From positions 113,961-177,960 of the forward strand of contig DEHZ01000003.1 in the NCBI GenBank assembly GCA_002352205.1: a stretch of DNA of 64,000 nucleotides, read 5' to 3'. Below the pieces are notes generated by a model, which searched no databases, had not been told where the DNA came from, and was given only the letters and a program-made list of their open reading frames with translations. This DNA is from Flavobacterium sp. UBA2787 (GTDB lineage: Bacteria > Bacteroidota > Bacteroidia > Flavobacteriales > Flavobacteriaceae). Below, piece by piece: positions 7,847-15,784 of this stretch; the stretch's first letter is position 1, and every line of letters begins with the position of its first letter. The translations under genes were made by a program, and so were the position numbers.

Positions 7847-8899
7847 TTAGGAAACTGCTTCGTTTTTATTGGCCAATTGACCACAAGCGGCATCAATATC
7901 TTTTCCGCGACTTCTTCGCACTTTGGCAATCACGCCGATTTTGTCTAATGCTTTCACATATTCATCCAAAGCAGCATCCGAAGCCTGTTGAAACATCCCA
8001 TCATCAATTGGGTTATATTCAATTAAATTGACTTTGCAAGGCACATACTTGCAGAATTTCACCAAGGCATCAATTGATTTTTTATCGTCGTTGATTCCTT
8101 TCCAAACTACATATTCATAGGTAATCTTGCTTTTGGTTTTTTGGTACCAATATTCTAAACTTTCACGCAATTCTTTCAGCGGAAAACTTTTGGAAAACGG
8201 CATAATTTCAGCACGAATTTCATCAATAGCCGAATGTAGTGAAACAGCTAATTTGAATTTCACTTCTTCATCGGCCATTTTTTTAATCATTTTAGGGATT
8301 CCCGAAGTGGAAAGTGTGATTCGTTTGGGCGACATTCCTAATCCTTCCGGCGAAGTAATCATTTCGATGGCTTTGATGACGTTGTTATAATTCATCAATG
8401 GTTCGCCCATTCCCATAAAAACGATGTTAGAAAGCGGTCGATCAAAATACAAACGACTTTCATTATCGATGGCTACGACTTGATCGTAAATTTCATCGGG
8501 ATTTAAGTTTCGCATTCGCTTTAAACGAGCCGTTGCACAAAAATTACAATCTAAACTACAACCTACTTGACTGGAAACGCAAGCGGTGGTTCGGGTTGCG
8601 GTTGGAATTAAAACGCTTTCTACCACCAAACCATCATACAAACGAACGGCGTTTTTAACGGTTCCGTCTTCGCTGCGTTGCATTTGATCTACTTTGATGT
8701 GGTTAATAACAAAATTATCTTCCAACATTTGACGGGTTTCTTTGGAAACATTGGTCATATCTTCAAAAGAATATACTTTTTTGCTCCACAACCATTCATA
8801 CACTTGATTGCCCCGGAAAGCTTTGTCGCCATTGGCTACAAAAAAATCTCGTAGTTGAATTTTGGTTAATGCCCGAATGTCTTTTTTGGTGGTATTCAT
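7847..8899 (-). CDS. rlmN: 23S rRNA/tRNA (adenine-C2)-methyltransferase RlmN
   Basis: A radical SAM enzyme of 350 residues that methylates C2 of an adenine in 23S rRNA and in some tRNAs. The cluster motif C-x3-C-x2-C is GCSLDCNFCATARL, preceded by the conserved TTACVSSQVGC; MGMGEPLMNY binds SAM, and the catalytic cysteine near the C-terminus is in DIDAACGQLA. The frame extends upstream to 9145, but the family begins at MNTTKKDIRALTK. A TATTTTTG promoter at 8904-8911 lies inside the longer frame, and the extension would overlap the divergent methyltransferase, so the start is placed at 8899. Confidence 0.94.
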   Translation of the reverse strand: MNTTKKDIRALTKIQLRDFFVANGDKAFRGNQVYEWLWSKKVYSFEDMTNVSKETRQMLEDNFVINHIKVDQMQRSEDGTVKNAVRLYDGLVVESVLIPTATRTTACVSSQVGCSLDCNFCATARLKRMRNLNPDEIYDQVVAIDNESRLYFDRPLSNIVFMGMGEPLMNYNNVIKAIEMITSPEGLGMSPKRITLSTSGIPKMIKKMADEEVKFKLAVSLHSAIDEIRAEIMPFSKSFPLKELRESLEYWYQKTKSKITYEYVVWKGINDDKKSIDALVKFCKYVPCKVNLIEYNPIDDGMFQQASDAALDEYVKALDKIGVIAKVRRSRGKDIDAACGQLANKNEAVS

Positions 8900-8903
8900 G
8901 GTG

Positions 8904-8911
8904 CAAAAATA
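8904..8911 (-). promoter_or_regulatory. -7 promoter element deciding the rlmN start
   Basis: TATTTTTG (minus strand) ends 4 bases before the ATG at 8899. It rules out the longer reading frame and predicts a leaderless or nearly leaderless rlmN mRNA. Confidence 0.6.
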
Positions 8912-8946
8912 GCAACTATTTACGGAATTGATTGATTTGTAATTTG

Positions 8947-8954
8947 TAATTTTG
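8947..8954 (+). promoter_or_regulatory. -7 promoter element for the O-methyltransferase
   Basis: TAATTTTG matches TAnnTTTG and lies 16 bases before the ATG at 8971, back to back with the rlmN promoter. Confidence 0.55.
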
Positions 8955-8970
8955 TCGAAAATCATTTTAC

Positions 8971-9612
8971 ATGCATTTCCTTTCCGAAGATTTAGAAGAT
9001 TACGTGACGGCTCATTCGCAAGATGAACCGGAATTATTAGCTCAATTAAACAAAGAAACCTACCAAAAAATATTGTTGCCTCGAATGTTGAGTGGACATT
9101 TTCAGGGACGGGTTTTGAGTATGTTATCGAAATTAATTCGACCAACTTCTATTTTGGAAATTGGAACCTACACTGGTTATGCTACCCTATGTTTATGTGA
9201 AGGAATGCAAGAAAACGCCATCGTTCATACCATTGATATTAAAGAAGAATTAGTTGATTTTCAACGGAAATATTTTGATAAATCGCCTTGGGGAAGTCAG
9301 ATTGTGCAACATTTGGGTGAAGCTGTAGATATTATTCCAACCTTAGAAACAAAATTTGATTTGGTTTTTATTGATGCAGATAAAGAAAACTACCTCAACT
9401 ATTATGAGTTGATTGTGCCGAAAATGAGCAAAGGCGGTATTATTTTATCGGATAATGTTTTGTGGTCCGGAAAAGTGATTGAGCCTCTGAAAGAAGGTGA
9501 TTTGAGTACTAAAATTTTATTGGAATACAACCAACGATTGAACTACGACCCAAGAGTGGAATCGGTGTTGTTGCCTATTCGAGATGGATTAACTGTTAGT
9601 CGGGTGCTTTAA
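8971..9612 (+). CDS. SAM-dependent O-methyltransferase, caffeoyl-CoA family
   Basis: A 213-residue class I methyltransferase resembling catechol and caffeoyl-CoA O-methyltransferases. The SAM-binding motif ILEIGTYTGYATLCL is at about residues 64-78, and the metal- and substrate-binding strand FDLVFIDADKENYLNYYEL at about 130-148. SKGGIILSDNVLWSG follows, also conserved. The substrate in bacteria of this group is unknown. It is divergent from rlmN and overlaps the stop of the convergent PAP2 gene by 4 bases. Confidence 0.9.
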   Translation: MHFLSEDLEDYVTAHSQDEPELLAQLNKETYQKILLPRMLSGHFQGRVLSMLSKLIRPTSILEIGTYTGYATLCLCEGMQENAIVHTIDIKEELVDFQRKYFDKSPWGSQIVQHLGEAVDIIPTLETKFDLVFIDADKENYLNYYELIVPKMSKGGIILSDNVLWSGKVIEPLKEGDLSTKILLEYNQRLNYDPRVESVLLPIRDGLTVSRVL

Positions 9613-10178
9613 TTGGTCGGGAAATACTTAGGCTGCATTATTTTATAAATACGATAAAATAAAGTTCCGGTAAAAATTCCGAAAATATAGCCTGAAATAA
9701 TATCTGCAGGGAAATGTAATCCGAGATAAATGCGACTGTAAGCAAAAATCAATGGAAAAAGGAATAACAAAAATAAATACTTAAAATGTTTTCTAAATAG
9801 AAAAAAAATAAAAGTCGTGGTTGCCATTGAATTGGATGCATGACCGGAAAAATAGCCAAATGATTTTCGTGCCCAACCTTCTTTCATTCTAATTAAACCT
9901 TCTAACGTTGGATCGTTGCAAGGGCGAAGTCTTTCAAACATATATTTGGCAAGATTAGTTAATTGGTCTGTGAATGTAATTAAAGCCGCCAAAAAAAGTA
10001 CTAAAATTCCAAATTGTTTCCAGCCAATTTTTTTGATGATGAAGTAGAAAACAAAAATAAATATTGGAGACCAATAGATTTGTTTGGTGATGATTAACCA
10101 AAATCCATCCCATTGCTCTGAGCCTAAATTATTGAGAAATAGAAATAAATCTTTGTCGAGTTGAATGAGTTCTTCCAA
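9609..10178 (-). CDS. PAP2-family membrane phosphatase
   Basis: A 189-residue integral membrane phosphatase of the PAP2 superfamily, which removes phosphate from lipid phosphates or undecaprenyl diphosphate. All three catalytic motifs are visible: KYMFERLRP (K-x6-RP), FSGHASNS (SGH with the catalytic His), and SRIYLGLHFPADI (SR-x5-H-x3-D). Several hydrophobic segments surround them. It starts 2 bases after the tatA stop, so the two are probably cotranscribed. Substrate is not decided; undecaprenyl diphosphate or a phospholipid are both possible. Confidence 0.9.
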   Translation of the reverse strand: MEELIQLDKDLFLFLNNLGSEQWDGFWLIITKQIYWSPIFIFVFYFIIKKIGWKQFGILVLFLAALITFTDQLTNLAKYMFERLRPCNDPTLEGLIRMKEGWARKSFGYFSGHASNSMATTTFIFFLFRKHFKYLFLLFLFPLIFAYSRIYLGLHFPADIISGYIFGIFTGTLFYRIYKIMQPKYFPTN

Positions 10179-10180
10179 GG

Positions 10181-10528
10181 CTAAAATTGTCTTTTAATAG
10201 GTCCGGTAATTTGTTCGATGTCTTCTTTTGCTTTTTCTATTTCGGTTGTAAAGTTGGTGTCAACTCCTGTTGTTGAATTCACTGTGCTGTTAAAACTCTG
10301 TTTTACTTTATCAATTTCTTCCGAAATTCCCCCAGTGATGCTATTAGTGTCTATTCCGTTAGCTTCGGCACTTTTTGTGATTTCACTTTTAATATCATCG
10401 GTGGCGTGTTTCAGTTGACGAAACATTTTGCCTAAGGTTCTGGCTATTTCGGGAACTTTATCGGATCCGAAAAGCATGAGTACCACTAATATGATGAGTA
10501 TGAATTCTCCTCCTCCTATTCCAAACAT
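10181..10528 (-). CDS. tatA: Twin-arginine translocase subunit TatA/TatE
   Basis: A 115-residue TatA-type component of the twin-arginine protein export pore. It begins MFGIGGGEFILIIL; one membrane helix (about 5-22) leads into the conserved LFGSDKVPEIARTLGK hinge and amphipathic helix, followed by a charged, disordered tail ending in GPIKRQF. The frame extends upstream to 10624, but that part lies in a palindromic repeat and upstream of a TACATTTG promoter at 10551-10558, so the start at 10528 is preferred. It heads an operon with the PAP2 phosphatase. tatC is not in the window. Confidence 0.92.
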   Translation of the reverse strand: MFGIGGGEFILIILVVLMLFGSDKVPEIARTLGKMFRQLKHATDDIKSEITKSAEANGIDTNSITGGISEEIDKVKQSFNSTVNSTTGVDTNFTTEIEKAKEDIEQITGPIKRQF

Positions 10529-10550
10529 AATCCTATTGTTGTTTTGACTG

Positions 10551-10558
10551 CAAATGTA
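10551..10558 (-). promoter_or_regulatory. -7 promoter element deciding the tatA start
   Basis: TACATTTG (minus strand) ends 22 bases before the ATG at 10528 and lies inside the longer reading frame, which is therefore rejected. Confidence 0.55.
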
Positions 10559-10570
10559 CGAAGATTTTTT

Positions 10571-10710
10571 AGCCCTGATAGCAGCGGAAATATTTTGCCG
10601 TTTTTTGCTTGATTTTGTTGGCAAAAAAAAGCGACCAGAGGAAGCTCTTTTTTTGACTTACAAAATCTGCAAAAAACGGTAAAATATTGCAGTGGATAGC
10701 AGGATTAGCT
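10571..10710 (+). repeat. Interspersed palindromic repeat, copy A
   Basis: It starts AGCCCTGAT and ends GGATAGCAGGA, close to the termini of copy B (36011-36154). The core GGCAAAAAAAAGCGACC...GAAGCTCTTTTTTTG is an imperfect inverted repeat, and outer parts TATTTTGCCGTTTTTTG and CAAAAAACGGTAAAATA pair as a longer stem. It fills the gap between tatA and the M1 peptidase stop. It is not coding. Confidence 0.8.
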
Positions 10711-10712
10711 CT

Positions 10713-12968
10713 TTATTTTGATTTATCTAATTCGTCAAATTTTGATTTTACTGCTTCTTTTGGCCATGTATTGTTGGTTACATCAATGTCGGCTGTTTCC
10801 AATTTTGGATCAAGCTGAATTTTTTTGATTGGCTTTCCGGTAGCAAAAACTCTCGTAGCTGTTTGATTGCTTTTTCGCCAAATTTGTGCCGGAAAATGAT
10901 GTGTTTCTGATGTTCCGTCTTCAAATTGTAATTCGACAATAATTGGCATAATCATTCCGCCCGGTTTATCAAATTCTACTTCGTAGAAATATTTTGGCGA
11001 TTTTAATTTTGCCTTTTCTTCGGGTGTAAATTTTGTTGAAATAAACTCGTTCAGCGAACTGATATCTTCGTTTGCCAATGCTTTTTTGCGGTTATTTTTA
11101 AGTTCTTTATGATTGGATTCCACCAAATAAACATAAGGTCCGGTCGCGGTTCCAAAGCGACCTCTGCGGGCTTTCACATCTTTTAATTCGGTAGTTGGCT
11201 CATCGGTTACGAAATATTGCTTGACTTCTTTGATGCCGATATCCACATAATCGGTGGAGAAAAACCAGCCTCTCCAGAACCAATCTAAGTCAACGGCTGA
11301 AGCGTCTTCCATCGTTCGGAAAAAATCTTCCGGCGTAGGATGTTTGAATTTCCAACGGTTGGCGTAGGTTTTAAAAGCGTGGTCAAACAACTCGCGTCCC
11401 ATAATCGTTTCTCGTAAAATATTCAATCCGGTTGCGGGTTTGGAATAGGCGTTTGCTCCAAATTGGTGAATGCCTTCAGAGTTGGACATAATCGGTTCTA
11501 AAAATCGTTGGTCGCCACTCATATAAGGCACTATTTTGCTCGCCGGTCCGCGACTTGATGGGTAATTTTCGATAAAATCCTGTTCGGCTAAATATTGCAA
11601 AAATGTATCCAAACCTTCATCCATCCAAGACCATTGGCGTTCGTCGGAATTGACAATCATTGGAAAATAGTTGTGTCCGATTTCGTGGATAATTACGCTA
11701 ATCATTCCGTATTTTATGCGGTCTGACACAAATCCGTTGGCATCGGGACGACCGTAATTCCAACAAATCATTGGATATTCCATTCCTTGATCTTCGGCAG
11801 AAATAGAAATGGCTTTGTGGTACGGATAATCGAACGTGTGACGTGAATACGTAATCAACGTTTGAGCCACAGCACGGGTTGAAAATTCTTCCCACAACGG
11901 ATTACTTTCGTTTGGATAAAGTGAAATCGCCATCACATTTTTGGTATCCAATTTTACCGCCATTGCATCGTAAATGAATTTTCGGGAAGAAGAAAAGGCA
12001 TAATCACGCACGTTTTCTGCTCTAAATTTCCACGTTTTTGTTTTGGTAGAAAAGCCTTTTTCGTTTGCTTTTGCTTCTTCGGGTGTGATGATTAAAACCG
12101 GTTTGTCGAATGTTTTTTCAGCTTGTTCGTAGCGTTTGATTTGCTCTGAAGTAAAAACGTCTTTTCGGTTGAGTAAAACGCCGGTTGCTTCCAGAACGTG
12201 ATCAGCAGGAACGGTGATGTTAACGTCATAATTTCCGAACGGAAGAGCAAACTCTCCACGTCCCCAAAATTGCATATTTTGCCAACCTTCTACATCATTA
12301 TACACTGCCATTCTTGGGAAAAATTGTGCAATAACGTACAATCTGTTGCCGTCTTTCTCAAATTCTTCGTAGCCGGAACGACCGCCATCTATTCTGTAAT
12401 TATTGATGTTGTACCACCATTTGATAGAGAAAGAAACTTTTTGATTTGGTTTTAAAGGTGTTGGCAAATTAATTCGCATCATCGTTTGATTGATGGTATG
12501 TGAAAGTGGTTTTCCAGAAGCATCGTGTACATAATCGATGTTGAAACCACCATCAAAACTTTCTTGCATATGTTTTTTTACAAAACCATCAACCGGCATT
12601 GCACCATCCATTTTTTGACTGTCAATTAATGGTGTTTTTGATTGACGGGAACGCATATTTTGGTCTAATTGAACCCATAAATATTCTAATTCATCCGGAG
12701 AATTGTTGTGATAGGTAATGGTTTCAACACCGTCTAAACGTTTGTTTTTATCGTCTAGAACAATATCCATTTTATAGTCAGCTTGCTGCTGATAATAAGC
12801 CGGTCCCGGAGCACCGGAAGCCGTTCTGAACATATTGGGTGTAGCCAATAAATCATACATTTGGCTAAACTTATTGGTATCATACCTACCCGGCTCACGC
12901 TTGGTTTGGGTCTTTTCTTGAGCAAATAATAAGGCTGGAACGAAAAGTAAAAGTAAAAACTTTTTCAT
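10713..12968 (-). CDS. M1-family metallopeptidase (secreted)
   Basis: A 751-residue zinc aminopeptidase-like enzyme with a signal peptide (residues 1-16, ending LLFAQ). The zinc site is HEIGHNYFP followed 18 residues later by the third ligand in WMDEGLDTF; the exopeptidase-type motif appears as GMEYPMICW. The N-terminal beta domain begins at about residue 60. It likely trims peptides in the periplasm or at the cell surface. It is the last gene after a DUF6702 gene (55-base gap) and four CarboxypepD_reg-like genes, all read leftwards. Confidence 0.92.
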   Translation of the reverse strand: MKKFLLLLFVPALLFAQEKTQTKREPGRYDTNKFSQMYDLLATPNMFRTASGAPGPAYYQQQADYKMDIVLDDKNKRLDGVETITYHNNSPDELEYLWVQLDQNMRSRQSKTPLIDSQKMDGAMPVDGFVKKHMQESFDGGFNIDYVHDASGKPLSHTINQTMMRINLPTPLKPNQKVSFSIKWWYNINNYRIDGGRSGYEEFEKDGNRLYVIAQFFPRMAVYNDVEGWQNMQFWGRGEFALPFGNYDVNITVPADHVLEATGVLLNRKDVFTSEQIKRYEQAEKTFDKPVLIITPEEAKANEKGFSTKTKTWKFRAENVRDYAFSSSRKFIYDAMAVKLDTKNVMAISLYPNESNPLWEEFSTRAVAQTLITYSRHTFDYPYHKAISISAEDQGMEYPMICWNYGRPDANGFVSDRIKYGMISVIIHEIGHNYFPMIVNSDERQWSWMDEGLDTFLQYLAEQDFIENYPSSRGPASKIVPYMSGDQRFLEPIMSNSEGIHQFGANAYSKPATGLNILRETIMGRELFDHAFKTYANRWKFKHPTPEDFFRTMEDASAVDLDWFWRGWFFSTDYVDIGIKEVKQYFVTDEPTTELKDVKARRGRFGTATGPYVYLVESNHKELKNNRKKALANEDISSLNEFISTKFTPEEKAKLKSPKYFYEVEFDKPGGMIMPIIVELQFEDGTSETHHFPAQIWRKSNQTATRVFATGKPIKKIQLDPKLETADIDVTNNTWPKEAVKSKFDELDKSK

Positions 12969-13023
12969 ATTAAAAATTTAAAGCAACTAAAATAAGCATT
13001 TTAGAATTGTAGTTTGATTTTTA

Positions 13024-13527
13024 TCAGTAATTTAACAACTCTTCACGATTTTCTAAAGTCAGCAAAGCACTTAATTTTTTACCCAAAATTTGGGTGTGAA
13101 TGATGTGTTGTTGTTCAGGAAGGAAGTCAAAAAGTGTAGTGTTTTTTATTTCTAACGAATTTATTTTTGATACATCGCGGATAACGTAATATAAAATAAT
13201 CACATCTTCTTCGACTTCTTTGTCTAAATAAACAGTTGGTTTTATTTTTTTATTGACTTTGATAGAAAAATTTTCATTGAAATAATTCTTCATAAGTTGA
13301 ATTTCTTCTTCTGATTCTTTCGTTGATCCGATGTAAAATTTCTTTTTATGTTTTTTTTCTAACGCATTGTTCAAATCATCAATGAAAATTCTGCTAGTGA
13401 TTTGAATGTTTTTTTTGTCTTGAGCAAAATTAATTTGTGTGACAGAAACGTAAAATTTATGCATTTCAAACGACGAAATAGCCAATGAAAATACAATCAA
13501 AAAAAGAACAAATCTTTTATTTTTCAT
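13024..13527 (-). CDS. DUF6702 family secreted protein
   Basis: A 167-residue protein with a signal peptide-like N-terminus (residues 1-19) followed by HKFYVSVTQINF, a block I associate with DUF6702 proteins encoded beside M1 peptidases in Flavobacteriaceae. The rest is charged and has no catalytic motif. It starts 8 bases after the stop of the upstream CarboxypepD_reg-like gene and precedes the M1 peptidase. Function unknown; a periplasmic partner of the peptidase is one possibility. Confidence 0.75.
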   Translation of the reverse strand: MKNKRFVLFLIVFSLAISSFEMHKFYVSVTQINFAQDKKNIQITSRIFIDDLNNALEKKHKKKFYIGSTKESEEEIQLMKNYFNENFSIKVNKKIKPTVYLDKEVEEDVIILYYVIRDVSKINSLEIKNTTLFDFLPEQQHIIHTQILGKKLSALLTLENREELLNY

Positions 13528-13535
13528 AGAAATAA

Positions 13536-14336
13536 TTAATCTTTTGGAAGTTCTTTGTACTTTTTGCTTTTGCTAATTAAAAAATCAATTAAATCGATTT
13601 CTTTGTTCACCGCAAGTAGATTTCTCACACTTGGATCGGAGTCGCAATAATTCAAAAACAAACCTATTTCTTCTTGTTTCAAACCTAACGTTTCAGTAAA
13701 AAAATGATAGGTGAATTTGTCTTTCACTGCTTCTTGGAAATTTTTATTCGTTGTAAAAACCATCGGTTCACTTTTTGGTTTGTCTTTTGTAAATAATTTG
13801 CCGACCATTTTACCTATTTTCACAAAATCCATCCCATATGGAATTGATAAATCGCTTGGCATCGCGGTGTTGAATTGTGTAGATTGAAAATCTTTTTCCA
13901 TTTGCATATCGGCAATTTCTCTACTACTAAAAGCACTTTGTTTATCAGTAACTTTGATGTTTTTGGCATCTTTTTCTAAATCACCTGTTAAAGTTGAAGG
14001 CGTTACGATAACCTCATCCAATTCGTTGATAAACTCTTCCAATTTAATTTTTAGAACGATGACTTTAAAATCATTTTCGTTTAAAACCAATTTCTTCGAT
14101 TTAAAAATTACACTTGAAAAAACTAAGGTATCCGATGGTCTGGCATACATTGTAAATAAACCAAATTTATCGGTTACAGCTCCTTTGTTCGAAGAAATAT
14201 TAAATACCGTAACGTTGTCAATTGCTGTTGAATCGGAAATAATTTGCCCATTAATAATTTCTCTCGAACCTAATTGTGCAAAAGAAAATTGAGCAAAAAG
14301 CAAAGTCAAAAAGAGTAATAGTTTATTTTTTTTCAT
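13536..14336 (-). CDS. CarboxypepD_reg-like secreted protein, divergent member
   Basis: A 266-residue protein with a signal peptide ending FSFAQ. Residues about 25-110 form a carboxypeptidase regulatory-like beta-sandwich (INGQIISDSTAIDNVTVFN, TDKFGLFTMYA) ending in the LDEVIVTPS hinge also found in SusC-type receptors, but no TonB-dependent barrel follows. The C-terminal 150 residues differ from the three upstream paralogues. Its ATG overlaps the end of the upstream gene by 14 bases, showing coupled translation. Function unknown. Confidence 0.8.
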   Translation of the reverse strand: MKKNKLLLFLTLLFAQFSFAQLGSREIINGQIISDSTAIDNVTVFNISSNKGAVTDKFGLFTMYARPSDTLVFSSVIFKSKKLVLNENDFKVIVLKIKLEEFINELDEVIVTPSTLTGDLEKDAKNIKVTDKQSAFSSREIADMQMEKDFQSTQFNTAMPSDLSIPYGMDFVKIGKMVGKLFTKDKPKSEPMVFTTNKNFQEAVKDKFTYHFFTETLGLKQEEIGLFLNYCDSDPSVRNLLAVNKEIDLIDFLISKSKKYKELPKD

Positions 14337-15039
14337 CTTTTAAAAAGTTTAAAAAGTCTTGTGCCAATTCTCCTAACAAAAAAGTAACACGTGTTTTATT
14401 TTTGGCTTGAATGGCTTGGGCTAAATCAATATCTTCCACCACATAAAATTTGAATCCTTTTACATATTCCGCTGGAATTTTAAATGTATTTGTAAAATCT
14501 GTATCTTCAAAATTATCATCTAACCAAATGATCATGAATTCCTTTTTTTCAATTTGAACTTCATTTTTCAACATTTTAGTTCTCCCCGAAATCCAATTCA
14601 ATACTATATCAACCGGACCAGATGAAGCTGCTCGCAACCTTCGTTCGGCAGGTGTATATGATTTGGGTGTGTAATTTATTATACCTAAATCTTTTGCATT
14701 AATTCTGGAATAATCTGTGACTACCACTTCATCCAATTCACTTACTTTGGCGGTCATTACAACTTCAATTTTTTCTGTTTTAATATCATTTGCCGAAATA
14801 CTTTTTCGCCAATAATTTAAATGAACAGCAGAAAAAACAATCAAATCGTCTTCTTTTACATCCAACCAAAACTCACCTTTTTCATTTGTAATGGTTGCCT
14901 TTTCCGAAACCAAATTGGTAACATGAATGCCTTCTGCGGAGGCGTTTTCAACCGTTACAACACCATAAATTGTTTTTTGACCATAGCTAAAAATAGTGGT
15001 TAAAATTGAGATTATAAGATACAAAAAAAATCTATTCAT
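14323..15039 (-). CDS. CarboxypepD_reg-like secreted protein, tandem paralogue 3
   Basis: A 238-residue protein with a signal peptide ending FSYGQ, a carboxypeptidase regulatory-like domain (GVVTVENASAEGIHVTNL, KGEFWLDVKEDDL, VFSAVHLNYWRKSIS) and the hinge ELDEVVVTDY. The second half has blocks shared with its neighbours: YTPAERRLRAA, ISGRTKMLK and YVKGFKFYVV. Its ATG lies in GATGAATAG at the stop of the previous gene, an 8-base overlap. No enzyme motif is seen. Confidence 0.85.
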   Translation of the reverse strand: MNRFFLYLIISILTTIFSYGQKTIYGVVTVENASAEGIHVTNLVSEKATITNEKGEFWLDVKEDDLIVFSAVHLNYWRKSISANDIKTEKIEVVMTAKVSELDEVVVTDYSRINAKDLGIINYTPKSYTPAERRLRAASSGPVDIVLNWISGRTKMLKNEVQIEKKEFMIIWLDDNFEDTDFTNTFKIPAEYVKGFKFYVVEDIDLAQAIQAKNKTRVTFLLGELAQDFLNFLKDEKK

Positions 15040-15784
15040 CGGTGTTAAGGTACGTTAAAAATTCATCTGCTAATTTAGAAATACGCAAACTTCCATTAGT
15101 AGTATCATTAGAATTAAGGTAATTTATAAATTCGTCGTCATAAACTACAAAAACTTTGAAACCGTTTATATATTCTTCCGGAATAGTTAACTGATTGACG
15201 TAGAATTCATTTTCATACCAATCGTTCAACTTTTTTAGTAATATTTCCTTTTTTTCAATTTGAACCTCTTTTTTTAATTGATTTGTTCGTCCGCTAATTT
15301 GATTAATAAGGCCGTCAACACTCATTCCTCCTAACGGAATTAAAAGTGGGCTGTACCATTTCAATTTTTCGGCTGTTCGCAATCTTCTTTCTGCCGGTGT
15401 ATATTTTTTTGGTTTATAATCAATAATTCCCAAATCTTGAGCATTGATTTTGGTGTACTCTGTGACAACCACTTCATCTAATTTTTGTTCTTTAGTGGTC
15501 ATAATTACCTCAATAAAACCATTTTTGATATCGTTTTCCGAAATACTTTTTCGCCAATAGTTCAAATGAACAGCAGAAAAAACTAGTAAATCGTCTTCTT
15601 TTACCTCCAACCAAAATTCACCTTTTTCATTGGTAACTGTTGCTTTTTCCGAAACCAAATTGGTGACATGAATTCCTTCTCTAGAAGCGTTTTCAACTTT
15701 TACAATACCATGAATCTGCTTTTGGCAATAAGCAAAAACAGTAAGATGGAAAAAGATTATTGAAAAAAGTAAAATTCTATTCAT
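15032..15784 (-). CDS. CarboxypepD_reg-like secreted protein, tandem paralogue 2
   Basis: A 250-residue paralogue of both neighbours, with signal peptide (ending FAYCQ), regulatory-like beta domain and the hinge KLDEVVVTEY. The frame has another ATG two codons upstream (15790). I prefer 15784 because the next gene starts at the identical GATGAATAG junction, and the MNR start aligns. It shares KINAQDLGII, KKYTPAERRLR and ISGRTNQLKKE with its sisters; a short insert follows the YTPAERRLR block. Function unknown. Confidence 0.85.
   Translation of the reverse strand: MNRILLFSIIFFHLTVFAYCQKQIHGIVKVENASREGIHVTNLVSEKATVTNEKGEFWLEVKEDDLLVFSAVHLNYWRKSISENDIKNGFIEVIMTTKEQKLDEVVVTEYTKINAQDLGIIDYKPKKYTPAERRLRTAEKLKWYSPLLIPLGGMSVDGLINQISGRTNQLKKEVQIEKKEILLKKLNDWYENEFYVNQLTIPEEYINGFKVFVVYDDEFINYLNSNDTTNGSLRISKLADEFLTYLNTDE

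Noticed and set aside
8900-9145. N-terminal extension of rlmN by about 80 codons
   Set aside because: It is antisense to the methyltransferase gene, lies upstream of an exact -7 element, and the family starts at the ATG at 8899.
10529-10624. N-terminal extension of tatA
   Set aside because: It lies in palindromic repeat A and upstream of the TACATTTG promoter; TatA proteins start at the membrane helix.
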